A DNA stretch of 7,774 nucleotides. Origin: an uncultured Porphyromonadaceae bacterium (lineage in GTDB: Bacteria > Bacteroidota > Bacteroidia > Bacteroidales > Muribaculaceae). The DNA is taken from positions 1-7,774 of the forward strand of contig CAMWZE010000064.1 of NCBI GenBank assembly GCA_947178685.1, written 5' to 3'. Positions 1 through 7,076 of this stretch are shown here, one piece after another (the stretch's first letter is position 1; each line of letters begins with the position of its first letter). Below the pieces are notes generated by a model. That model was given only the letters and a program-made list of their open reading frames with translations. It was not told the origin of the DNA and made no database searches. Position numbers and translations under genes: made by a program.

Positions 1-56
1 TAGGACGAGAGATTTTCATTCTCTAAAGAGCAGTTCGACTCTGCTATGGGCTACCA
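1..56 (+). tRNA. tRNA-Glu (UUC), 5' end cut off by the window
   Basis: This is the 3' portion of a glutamate tRNA. Its first 55 bases are identical to positions 463-517 of the complete tRNA-Glu downstream. Visible parts are the end of the D arm, an anticodon stem AGAGA/TCTCT around loop TTTTCAT (anticodon TTC, reading GAA/GAG), the T arm AGCAG-TTCGACT-CTGCT, the 3' acceptor strand ATGGGCT and discriminator A53. An encoded CCA follows at 54-56. By comparison with the second copy about 19 bases of the 5' end lie outside the window. It sits 37 bases before rpsT with no terminator between, so a joint transcript is likely (inference). Confidence 0.93.
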
Positions 57-93
57 ATATTAATAACACTACGACAAAGTATCAATTTTTAAG

Positions 94-348
94 ATGGCAA
101 ATCATAAATCATCATTAAAAAGAATTCGTCAGGCGGAGAAAAGGAGACTTGAGAACCGCTATTGGGCGAAGACAGCCCGCAATGCAGTTCGCCGCGTGCG
201 CAAGATGACAGACAAGGCAGAGGCTACAGAGGCATACAATAAGGTAAACGCTCTTCTTCAGCGTCTTGGCCGCAAGAACATCATCTCAAAGAACAAGGCA
301 GCCAACCTCTGCAGTGGTCTTTGCAAGCACATTGACAAGCTCGCTTAA
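94..348 (+). CDS. rpsT: 30S ribosomal protein S20
   Basis: Small-subunit ribosomal protein S20, a primary 16S rRNA binder needed for early 30S assembly in the cytoplasm. The 84-residue product has the usual family length and is strongly basic. It starts MANHKSSLKRIRQAEKRR, the classic S20 N-terminus, and continues with the family's helical bundle, including an RNAVRRVRKM stretch and a C-terminal segment rich in NKAANLCSGL-type residues. The ATG at 94 is preceded by an AT-rich leader without a Shine-Dalgarno sequence, as is normal in Bacteroidota. It lies between two tRNA-Glu genes on the same strand, 37 bases after the first and 95 before the second. This suggests one translation-machinery transcript that would end at the terminator at 541-585 (inference). 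Confidence 0.97.
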   Translation: MANHKSSLKRIRQAEKRRLENRYWAKTARNAVRRVRKMTDKAEATEAYNKVNALLQRLGRKNIISKNKAANLCSGLCKHIDKLA

Positions 349-443
349 TATTGCCGGCCATTTCAGGCCAGCCAATGAAAATATTTCCTTCAGTATGCGC
401 CGGCTTCAGGTTGCCTGTGTGCAGCTGATATAAGGATTGTGTC

Positions 444-515
444 GGCCCATTCGTCTATCGGTTAGGACGAGAGATTTTCATTCTCTAAAGAGCAGTTCGA
501 CTCTGCTATGGGCTA
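444..515 (+). tRNA. tRNA-Glu (UUC), complete
   Basis: The full cloverleaf can be folded by hand. The acceptor stem is GGCCCAT/ATGGGCT, with a G-U pair at the tip. The D arm is GTCT-ATCGGTTA-GGAC, the anticodon stem AGAGA/TCTCT with loop TTTTCAT gives anticodon TTC, the variable loop is AAAG, and the T arm is AGCAG-TTCGACT-CTGCT. Discriminator A is at 515. The following bases are CCT, so a full CCA is not encoded here, unlike the upstream copy. Bases 463-517 match 1-55 exactly. A terminator hairpin begins 25 bases after the gene. An open reading frame running from 437 passes through this tRNA in frame with the TPR gene, but it is not coding here. Confidence 0.96.
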
Positions 516-540
516 CCTCCCTAAATCCATCCTATCCCCA

Positions 541-585
541 GAGGCCGGTAACTGTTTCAACAACAGTGCCGGCCTCACCCTTTTT
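541..585 (+). terminator. Intrinsic terminator after tRNA-Glu, in the leader of the TPR gene
   Basis: The outer stem is GAGGCCGG (541-548) paired with CCGGCCTC (569-576). The inner stem is ACTGTT (551-556) paired with AACAGT (562-567), with loop TCAAC. The two stems are separated by a small 2x1 internal loop. Fourteen pairs are followed by ACCC and TTTTT (581-585). This closes the tRNA-Glu/rpsT block. The U-run ends only 16 bases before the ATG of the TPR gene, so it could also act as an attenuator for that gene (inference). Confidence 0.8.
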
Positions 586-601
586 CTTACAGTCTCTCTT
601 T

Positions 602-3600
602 ATGAAACGTAAATTTCATACCACTCGAAAGAGACTCGCCAATGGCTTGTTAGCTCTTTCTTTGTGTGCGGCCGCTCTCAATGCCTCCGCCACAACCCTT
701 ACCCGTGAAGACCGTCTCAGTCCCCTTGCTGCGGGGTATCTTGAGAGGGCAAGGGTTATGCTTGACGAGGGGAACTATGCAGGGGTTATAGACCAGCTAA
801 AGCACCTCGATACGCAGAATGTGCCGCTCCCCTCCAAGGAACGTGAAGACTGTGCCTATCTCCTCGCTCTCGCCCTTTATGAAAGAGGCGATGCCGACTG
901 CGTGGATCTGCTCAGAGAGTTTGCCGAAAGCTATCCCGCTTCTCCGCAGGCACTCCCTGCCCGCCTGGCTGCGGCTGACTATTTCTTCTTCGCTCATCAT
1001 TTCCCCAACGCTCTCGCCGCTTATGAAGATATTGACTATTCGCGTATAAATCCGGCCGACAGACCTCTTTATGAATATCGTAAGGCCCTTTCTATGTTGC
1101 GGACAGGTCATTTTGCCGAGGCGAGGAATATCCTGGAGACTCTCCGTTCTGTGAAGGGTTTCGACACGCCCGCTGATTACTATCTGGCATACTGTGACTA
1201 TGTTGACGGCGACTTCAACAAGGCCTACGAGGGCTTTGCTGATGTGGCCCGCCGTCTCGACGGATCTATGGCCGAGGGCATGGAGCCTGACTATTATATG
1301 GTGCAGATCGAGTATCAACGTGCAGATTATCAGGATGTCATTACCGACGGAAAGGCTTTGTTATCAAAGAATCCTGTGGAGGAACTAATCCCCGAGACAG
1401 AGAGAGTGGTCGGTCTCAGCTATTTCAAGACCGGCGACTATGATAACGCATGGAAATATCTGCGCCAGTATATGCGTCATGAGGATATATCGCATGCTCC
1501 CGATGCAATCTACGCACTTGGTGTGATTGATTACAGCCGTGGTGAATTGGATCTGGCTCGCGATAGATTTTCCGATCTTACAGATCTCAACAACGACCTG
1601 GCACAGAGTGCATATGTATATCTCGGACAGATTGCCGTGAAGGAGAACGACAGTAATGCGGCTGCGATTTCTTTCGAGAAAGCGTCGAAAATGGATTTTG
1701 ATCCCGCTGTGACAGAAACGGCTCTCTTCAACTATGTGGCGGCCCGTACGCATGGTGGCAACATCCCTTTCAGTTCCTCAATTCCGCTCCTTGAAAGTTT
1801 CCTGAGCCGTTTCCCGAATTCCTCCTATGCCCCACAGGTGGAGGAATATCTCGCCACAGCTTATTTCAATGAGCATGATTATGCCCGTGCGCTTGAAAGC
1901 ATACGCCGCATTCCGCGTCCGTCGGCCGAGGTGCTCGATGCCAAGCAAAAGATTCTATATGAGCTCGGCATGGAGGCTATGTCGAACAACCGCCCCTCTG
2001 CAGCCAAGGGCTACCTTGAGGAGGGTGTCAAGACCGGCAGTGATGCCGCTGTCAAGGCGCAGTCTTATCTTTGGCTTGGCGACGCCTGCTATGCCCTGGG
2101 TGAATATAAGGCGGCCGAGAATGCTTATCAGTCTTATCTTAAGAGTGATCGCCGTGGCGAAAACCGCACAGTGGCGCGTTATAATCTGGCCTATGCACAG
2201 TTGATGCAGGATAAATACAGCCAGGCGGCTGCAAGTTTCGCAGATGCTCTGAAAGCGGAGCCAATGCTTCCCAAAAGGATGTATGAGGATGCCCTCATAC
2301 GTATGGCTGATGCTCAATATTATGCCGGAAACTATAACCTCGCGCTGAAGAATTACTCTACAGCTATCGAGAACGGCGCGGCCGATTCGGATTACGCCAC
2401 TTTCCGCAGAGCCGTAATGTATGGTCTCGGTGGCGATATCAAGACTAAACTCGCCGAACTTTCCGCAATGCCTAACCGTTTCCCGAATTCCAAATGGCTT
2501 CCTAACGCTCTTCTTGAAAAGGGACAGACATACACCGGACTCGGCGAGACGGCAAATGCCGTACAGACTTTCGAGCAGCTCCGCTCCGCATACCGTCAGA
2601 GTGCTCAGGCGCGTAAAGGCATCCTAAGTCTGGCCTTGGCTTATATGAAAGAGGGCGACACGGAGAAGGGCGAGGAATCATATAAGGAACTCATCGCAAA
2701 ATGGCCCACCAGCGAGGAGGCCCGTCTTGCCAACGATGACCTCCGTCGCTTTTATTCGTCTAACGGTGGTCTGCAGGAGTATGCGGCTTTCCTCAGAAGC
2801 GTGCCGGAAGCTCCTCAGATTGACTCCTCGGAGATGGAAACGCTTGCTTTTGAGGGAGCTGAGACCGTGTTTGCCGATGATATAACCAATACCGCTCTTC
2901 TGGAGAAATATGTGGCCGATTATCCTAATGGACAGTATCTTCCACAGGCTCTCCTCGACATAGCTCAAGGTAAGGAGGAACTTGGAGAGGCTGATCAGGC
3001 TCTTGAGGCTCTCACTACTCTGATAACCAGAAGAGGTGATTCCCCTCAGATGCCGGAGGCGCTCCTTATGAAGGCTCGCTTGCTCGAAGAGAAGGGACCC
3101 GGCTCAAGAAAGGAGGCTTTGACAGCTTATCGTGAACTCGAACGGCGTGGGGGCACGGATTATGCTGCCGATGCCGCCGCAGGCATAATGCGAACCACCG
3201 ATAAGGATGAGGAGAGGATGCAGTATGCCGCCGTGGTGAAAAATAGTGGCGGCCTTTCTGCCGACCAGCTCGAGGAGGCGGAATATTATGAGGCTGCATC
3301 CATGCTCACCAAGGGGGATCAGCACGCGGCTATCGAGGTGCTCGAACGTCTGTCGTCTAATCCCAAGAGCCTTTACGGAGCAAAATCAGCAGTTACGCTC
3401 GGCCAACATTACCTTGACAACGGAAATGTCTCGGAAGCCGAAAAAGTGCTCACAGCCTTCACTGATGAGGGCACACCACATGAATATTGGCTTGCGAGAG
3501 GCTTCATAGCCTTGGCCGATGTATATCATACCCGTGGAAAGGATTATTTGGCTGTGGAGTATCTGAAAAGTCTCCGCGACAATTATCCCGGAAAGGAACT

Positions 3601-3646
3601 CGACATTCATGACATGATCACCACGCGTCTCGACAAGTGGAAATAA
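602..3646 (+). CDS. Large exported TPR-repeat protein (periplasmic scaffold, function unknown)
   Basis: A 1014-residue protein made almost entirely of degenerate tetratricopeptide repeats, helix pairs that normally form a curved protein-binding scaffold. The N-terminus is a Sec signal peptide: basic stretch MKRKFHTTRKR, hydrophobic core LLALSLCAAAL, and probable signal peptidase I cleavage after NASA (about residue 30). The product is therefore periplasmic or outer-membrane associated. Clear TPR-like units include residues about 272-293, 421-440, 488-521, 561-595, 633-705 and 927-1000, with typical G-x-Y-x-x-A patterns such as LGEYKAAENAY. The short motif RFPNS or YPNGQ recurs between repeats, as in YbgF/BamD-like TPR proteins. 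I chose the ATG at 602 because the longer frame from 437 would translate the tRNA and terminator, and only 602 gives a signal peptide. No Shine-Dalgarno sequence is visible. The next gene, a barrel, starts 13 bases after the stop, so the two are probably co-transcribed and partners (inference). Exact function is not recognised. Confidence 0.93.
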   Translation: MKRKFHTTRKRLANGLLALSLCAAALNASATTLTREDRLSPLAAGYLERARVMLDEGNYAGVIDQLKHLDTQNVPLPSKEREDCAYLLALALYERGDADCVDLLREFAESYPASPQALPARLAAADYFFFAHHFPNALAAYEDIDYSRINPADRPLYEYRKALSMLRTGHFAEARNILETLRSVKGFDTPADYYLAYCDYVDGDFNKAYEGFADVARRLDGSMAEGMEPDYYMVQIEYQRADYQDVITDGKALLSKNPVEELIPETERVVGLSYFKTGDYDNAWKYLRQYMRHEDISHAPDAIYALGVIDYSRGELDLARDRFSDLTDLNNDLAQSAYVYLGQIAVKENDSNAAAISFEKASKMDFDPAVTETALFNYVAARTHGGNIPFSSSIPLLESFLSRFPNSSYAPQVEEYLATAYFNEHDYARALESIRRIPRPSAEVLDAKQKILYELGMEAMSNNRPSAAKGYLEEGVKTGSDAAVKAQSYLWLGDACYALGEYKAAENAYQSYLKSDRRGENRTVARYNLAYAQLMQDKYSQAAASFADALKAEPMLPKRMYEDALIRMADAQYYAGNYNLALKNYSTAIENGAADSDYATFRRAVMYGLGGDIKTKLAELSAMPNRFPNSKWLPNALLEKGQTYTGLGETANAVQTFEQLRSAYRQSAQARKGILSLALAYMKEGDTEKGEESYKELIAKWPTSEEARLANDDLRRFYSSNGGLQEYAAFLRSVPEAPQIDSSEMETLAFEGAETVFADDITNTALLEKYVADYPNGQYLPQALLDIAQGKEELGEADQALEALTTLITRRGDSPQMPEALLMKARLLEEKGPGSRKEALTAYRELERRGGTDYAADAAAGIMRTTDKDEERMQYAAVVKNSGGLSADQLEEAEYYEAASMLTKGDQHAAIEVLERLSSNPKSLYGAKSAVTLGQHYLDNGNVSEAEKVLTAFTDEGTPHEYWLARGFIALADVYHTRGKDYLAVEYLKSLRDNYPGKELDIHDMITTRLDKWK

Positions 3647-3659
3647 ACAAATACGAATT

Positions 3660-5504
3660 ATGAACCGTGCAATAAATATGAGAGCCTTACTTCTTTCGCT
3701 CGCCTCCCTCTCCTTTGCTCTCCCGGCCGCTTCGCAGCTCCATGAGTCGATCAGTGTCGACGGCAGATATGTGCCCGATGTGATACGTATAGATCGTATC
3801 AACGCTTTCCCAAAGGCTTTGAAGTCATCGCTGACCACCAATCCTTTGGGGTATGAGTCGAAAGGTGTGGCCGCTTCATTTATGCCATCCCTTGTGACAC
3901 TCCCGGCCACAGGCTGGCGTGCAGACCGCACAATTTCTGATAATCGCGGGTATATTGACCTTGGCGTGGGTTCATGGTTAAATTCCACCCTCAGTGCCGG
4001 ATATCGATTCATCGATAATTCAACCACTCTTTTCGGCATTCGTCTCCAGCATAACTCCACCTCGTTGTGGAAGCCTGATATGTCGGTGCTTACGGAGGGG
4101 ATGAAGCAATACAGATATGATGAAATGATAGGACTTTATGCCTCGCAGGTGATAAAGGGCTACGGACGTCTTGACGCCTCGCTCGATTATCATGTGGGTA
4201 GATTTAACTATTATGGTTTCGCAGGCTATGAAAGTCCTTTCTCCGATGTGCCCATGGAGCCGGTGACCGAACTTCCCGGCCAGACACTCAATGACGTTGC
4301 ATTCAGGGTAGACTGGCGGTCGCTCGTGAACGCATCCTCTCAGCTTGCATGGAACGCCACGGCCCGTCTGCGTCATTTTGCCTATCGTTCACTTCAGTTG
4401 CCACCAAGCTTGAGCATCGATGAGCCGATGAAGGGTGGACGTGAGACTAATGTTGGCCTAGAGGGTGGCGTGAGGATGCCTTGGGACAACGGCAGCTCCA
4501 TAGGGTTGGATGCTGTGTTGGATATCATGATGCTGTCCAATATGGATTTGGACAACTATGGGATGTTGACCCTCACCCCTTACTACCGCTTCTCGAAGGG
4601 ACTGCTCGACATCCGTCTGGGTGCTGATCTGGACCTCTCTTTTAATGCCGGGGAAAAGGGACATCGTTACTCCTTCCTCCATGTGGCGCCGGATGTGCGT
4701 CTCGGACTGCAGACCGGTCAGGTGGGTATATATCTTGATGTGTTGGGCGGAAGCGAACTCACCACATTGGCCCGTCTGCATCAGCTTGACTACTACGGCA
4801 TGCCCGGGCTGACTTCCACCACACCTACTTTCTCGCCTATCGATGCCGCTTTCGGCGTGAATCTCGGTCCCTTCTCCGGCTTCTCGCTGGGCCTTAAGGG
4901 AAGATATAAGTCTACAAAGAATATACCGCTCGGAGGATGGTATACCACATGGCTTAACTTGGGTAACACAATCATCCCACGCCTTAATCCAACTCCTGCA
5001 CCCGGCTCATATATTGACTATTGCGGGAATCCCTCCGGAATAAATATCCATGGCTATTCGCTTAGCGGATATATTGGCTATGAGTATGGCAAGACGTTCA
5101 ACATCAGTGCCGAGGGTACATATCAACCGCAAGATGGTGAGAAGGGATTCTTCAATGGCTATGATCGGCCCAAGGTGACACTCTCCGGCAAGATAGGAGT
5201 GCGTCCTGTGTCGCAGCTCGCGATCGGTGCCTCCTGTGAGTTTAGAGGAAAGAGGAACATATACACCCTCACTTCTGTGTTGCCTACGGAGAGAACCACT
5301 GTGATCAATGGAGAAAGCTCCACATTCCATTCACTGGCTCTTTCCGATATTACCCTTGTGAATCTCAACGCCTCATGGGATTTCACCAAGAATTTCACCG
5401 TATGGCTACAGGCAGACAATATTCTTAACCGTCATGAAGATATCCTGCCTTATCAATTGTCGCAAGGTGTGGTGATTGTCGGTGGATTCAAATTTACTTT
5501 CTGA
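3660..5504 (+). CDS. TonB-receptor-like outer-membrane beta-barrel without a plug domain
   Basis: A 614-residue predicted outer-membrane protein. A signal peptide is evident (MRALLLSLASLSFALPAASQ, cleavage near residue 25). Alternating aromatic/polar strands then fill the rest of the chain, for example GYIDLGVGSWLNSTLSAGYRF near residues 96-116, and the chain ends in a terminal phenylalanine (GGFKFTF), the usual barrel-assembly signal. The last 50 residues resemble TonB-dependent receptor barrels, including a DNILNRHEDILPY segment. However, strands begin within about 70 residues of the mature N-terminus, leaving no room for the roughly 130-residue plug. A short ESISVDG near the N-terminus is faintly TonB-box-like. 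ATG 3678 is an alternative start that keeps the signal peptide. It follows the TPR gene by 13 bases, pointing to a two-protein outer-membrane complex. Databases would probably label it a TonB-dependent receptor, but classical TonB-driven import is doubtful without a plug. Confidence 0.88.
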   Translation: MNRAINMRALLLSLASLSFALPAASQLHESISVDGRYVPDVIRIDRINAFPKALKSSLTTNPLGYESKGVAASFMPSLVTLPATGWRADRTISDNRGYIDLGVGSWLNSTLSAGYRFIDNSTTLFGIRLQHNSTSLWKPDMSVLTEGMKQYRYDEMIGLYASQVIKGYGRLDASLDYHVGRFNYYGFAGYESPFSDVPMEPVTELPGQTLNDVAFRVDWRSLVNASSQLAWNATARLRHFAYRSLQLPPSLSIDEPMKGGRETNVGLEGGVRMPWDNGSSIGLDAVLDIMMLSNMDLDNYGMLTLTPYYRFSKGLLDIRLGADLDLSFNAGEKGHRYSFLHVAPDVRLGLQTGQVGIYLDVLGGSELTTLARLHQLDYYGMPGLTSTTPTFSPIDAAFGVNLGPFSGFSLGLKGRYKSTKNIPLGGWYTTWLNLGNTIIPRLNPTPAPGSYIDYCGNPSGINIHGYSLSGYIGYEYGKTFNISAEGTYQPQDGEKGFFNGYDRPKVTLSGKIGVRPVSQLAIGASCEFRGKRNIYTLTSVLPTERTTVINGESSTFHSLALSDITLVNLNASWDFTKNFTVWLQADNILNRHEDILPYQLSQGVVIVGGFKFTF

Positions 5505-5513
5505 AACCATCGA

Positions 5514-5530
5514 GCCCTCTCGGGTGTTTT
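5514..5530 (+). terminator. Possible weak terminator after the barrel gene
   Basis: A short hairpin GCCC-TCTC-GGGT is followed by GTTTTC, ten bases after the barrel stop codon. The stem has only three G-C pairs and one G-U, so termination would be partial at best. A second small hairpin, GGGAG (5538-5542) with CTCCC (5548-5552), lies just downstream without a U-run. I see no convincing promoter in this 70-base gap, so read-through into the next gene is plausible. Confidence 0.3.
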
Positions 5531-5574
5531 CTCAATAGGGAGCAGCTCTCCCATCAAAAGCTTAAGCAATTTCA

Positions 5575-6108
5575 ATGGAAAGGAACACTATGACATTATC
5601 ATATCTTAATGAAGACGACCGTGCATATGGTCTGGCGGGAATGGTGATCTCGCTGGCAAGTCTGCATGCCATCGACCGAGTGGCGGAGATATGCCTTGAT
5701 TCGAAAGGACCTATGGTGGAATTCTCCCACCGCTACTACTTCGCGGGGTCGCCAAGCATGTCGCCCAAAGCCTCTTGGGATCATCTTGTACAGAATTTTC
5801 ATCTCACCACATCAATGGTCGTGGCCAATGTGTTGGCACGCTCGGTGGTGCGCCTTAAAGAGGATGCCCCCGCATCGGTGATGGACGAGATCTTCAGTGA
5901 AGTGGAGCGCGAGGGTCGCGACACCTGCTCGCTTGAGGATGACGAGATTGAGAATCTCTACAACAACGCTCTCCAGAGAGCACGCAGGCTCTTCCGTAAT
6001 CCGCGCCTGCATCCGGCCATCGATGAGCTTGTGAAGGTGATATCTCGCAAGCGTCGTCTTTCAGGCATGGAGATAGCCGACGAGCTGCATCTTCTGCAAC
6101 TGATCTGA
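5575..6108 (+). CDS. Conserved-looking helical cytoplasmic protein, function unknown
   Basis: A protein of 177 residues (172 if it starts at the in-frame ATG at 5590). I do not recognise a named domain. It has no signal peptide. The one short hydrophobic stretch, AYGLAGMVISLASLHAI near residues 17-33, looks like an amphipathic or buried helix rather than a membrane anchor. The rest alternates acidic (EVEREGRD, SLEDDEIENL) and basic (RARRLFRNPRLH, RKRRLSG) segments, consistent with an all-helical soluble protein. The start is uncertain. ATG 5575 has an AT-rich leader, while ATG 5590 has AAAGGA ending five bases upstream, a good Shine-Dalgarno match though rarely used in this phylum. It lies 70 bases after the barrel gene on the same strand and ends before a strong terminator, so it is either the last gene of that unit or a single gene. 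Confidence 0.8.
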   Translation: MERNTMTLSYLNEDDRAYGLAGMVISLASLHAIDRVAEICLDSKGPMVEFSHRYYFAGSPSMSPKASWDHLVQNFHLTTSMVVANVLARSVVRLKEDAPASVMDEIFSEVEREGRDTCSLEDDEIENLYNNALQRARRLFRNPRLHPAIDELVKVISRKRRLSGMEIADELHLLQLI

Positions 6109-6143
6109 CAGATAGATCTGATAGGAAATCCGGTAGGAATGAC

Positions 6144-7076
6144 TCATACACGGCCCGCTACTTTGTAGCGAGGCCGTTTTTTTACCTCTATGTATATCTT
6201 GCCGATATATTCTCCGATTATTCCGAGTCCCATGAGAAGGACTCCGGTGCAGAACCATATGGATAGCATCAGTGAGGTCCATCCGGCTATTGTCTCGCCT
6301 GTGAAGTGGCGGATAAGTGAGTATATGCCTATGCCGAATGCGGTGAGCGTGAATATTATACCCAGCCAAAACAGCATCCTCACAGGTCGCACGGAAAAGG
6401 AGGTTATCCCGTCGATGGCAAAGTCAAACATCTTTCTCACGGGATACTTGGATTGGCCGGCGAGACGGGGTTTGCGGTCATAGAATACGCATGCCTGACG
6501 GTAGCCCAGCATGGGCACAAGTCCCCGCAGATATAGGTTGCGCTCTCTATAGTCGAGCAGATCGGTCACGGCGCGAGAGCTCATCAGACGGAAATCGGCA
6601 TGGTTGCTCACACAGTCAACCCCGAGATGCCGCATAGTGGAATAGAACATGGATGCAGTGTTCTTCTTCATCCAGGAGTCTTTATTTCGGTCGCGACGCA
6701 CACCGTAGACTATGTCGGCTCCATCCTCATGAGCTTTTACCATCTCCGGAATCACACTGACGTCATCCTGCAGGTCGGCGTCAATGGTAATAAACATCTC
6801 TGCTTCCGGGAGAGCCTCCTCCAGACCTGCGAGGAGGGCAATCTGTTGTCCACATCTATGGGAGAGCGACACACCCTTCACTGTGGGTGAAGCATGAGCC
6901 GAGATGAGCTGCCAGGTGGAATCGCAGCTACCGTCATCAACCAACAGCAGAAAACTTCCGGGACTGACTTCCCCTCCGGCAACCATATCGGTTAGCAGGT
7001 TGGAGAGTACGCCGATGGTGTGAGGTAGAATCTCCTCCTCATTCAGGCATGGCACTATGATGGCGAGACGGTTCAT
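6144..7076 (-). CDS. GT2 family glycosyltransferase with two membrane helices (polyprenyl-phosphate sugar transferase type)
   Basis: A 310-residue family 2 glycosyltransferase. Members of this DPM1/GtrB/ArnC-like group move a sugar from a nucleotide-sugar to a polyprenyl phosphate at the inner face of the cytoplasmic membrane. The donor sugar cannot be read from the sequence. GT-A motifs are VPCLNEEE (8-15), LVDDGS (45-50) and the metal-binding DADLQDD (99-105). Further family motifs are GVRRDRNKDSW (125-135), NHADFRLMSSRA (158-169) and AGQSKYP (206-212). Two transmembrane helices follow at about 234-255 and 267-288, then the typical tail GEYIGKIYIEVKKRPRY. Its ATG overlaps the stop of the upstream MazG-like gene as ATGA, indicating translational coupling. 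The last codons lie in the terminator hairpin of the convergent gene. Products may serve lipopolysaccharide, capsule or glycoprotein modification (inference). Confidence 0.94.
   Translation of the reverse strand: MNRLAIIVPCLNEEEILPHTIGVLSNLLTDMVAGGEVSPGSFLLLVDDGSCDSTWQLISAHASPTVKGVSLSHRCGQQIALLAGLEEALPEAEMFITIDADLQDDVSVIPEMVKAHEDGADIVYGVRRDRNKDSWMKKNTASMFYSTMRHLGVDCVSNHADFRLMSSRAVTDLLDYRERNLYLRGLVPMLGYRQACVFYDRKPRLAGQSKYPVRKMFDFAIDGITSFSVRPVRMLFWLGIIFTLTAFGIGIYSLIRHFTGETIAGWTSLMLSIWFCTGVLLMGLGIIGEYIGKIYIEVKKRPRYKVAGRV
6150..6183 (+). terminator. Strong intrinsic terminator for the + strand gene, inside the end of the opposing glycosyltransferase gene
   Basis: The stem is ACGGCC-CGCTAC (6150-6161) with GTAGCG-A-GGCCGT (6165-6177): twelve pairs, one bulged A at 6171 and loop TTT. 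Seven T's follow at 6177-6183. It lies 41 bases after the stop of the gene ending at 6108. There is no A-run on its left side, so it is directional for the + strand. The same bases encode about residues 299-309 of the convergent glycosyltransferase, with the T-run reading as two lysine codons on the - strand. Confidence 0.92.

Noticed and set aside
349..420. Possible rpsT terminator around GGCC-ATTTCA-GGCC (356-369)
   Set aside because: The stem has only four solid pairs, with a mismatch and a bulge outside it, and no T-run follows. No other clear signal was seen in this gap.
1..517. The 55-base tRNA-Glu repeat as att sites of an integrated element
   Set aside because: The DNA between holds only rpsT, with no integrase or cargo, and the second copy is a complete tRNA. 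A tandem tRNA duplication explains it.
437..601. Upstream extension of the TPR gene to a start at 437
   Set aside because: It would translate the tRNA-Glu and the terminator hairpin. The ATG at 602 begins a proper signal peptide, so the longer frame is only open by chance.
650..690. Lipoprotein signal in the TPR protein (LSLC at residues 19-22)
   Set aside because: The residue before Cys is Leu rather than Gly, Ala or Ser, and a better signal peptidase I site (NASA) follows. Lipidation is not excluded but not supported.
1807..2491. 16-base direct repeat CCGTTTCCCGAATTCC at 1807-1822 and 2476-2491
   Set aside because: Both copies encode the RFPNS motif between TPR units in the same frame, so protein repeat structure explains it.
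3386..4060. 224-residue open frame on the - strand across the TPR/barrel junction
   Set aside because: It is antisense to two well-supported genes, has no recognisable domain and has low-plausibility composition. It is a shadow frame.
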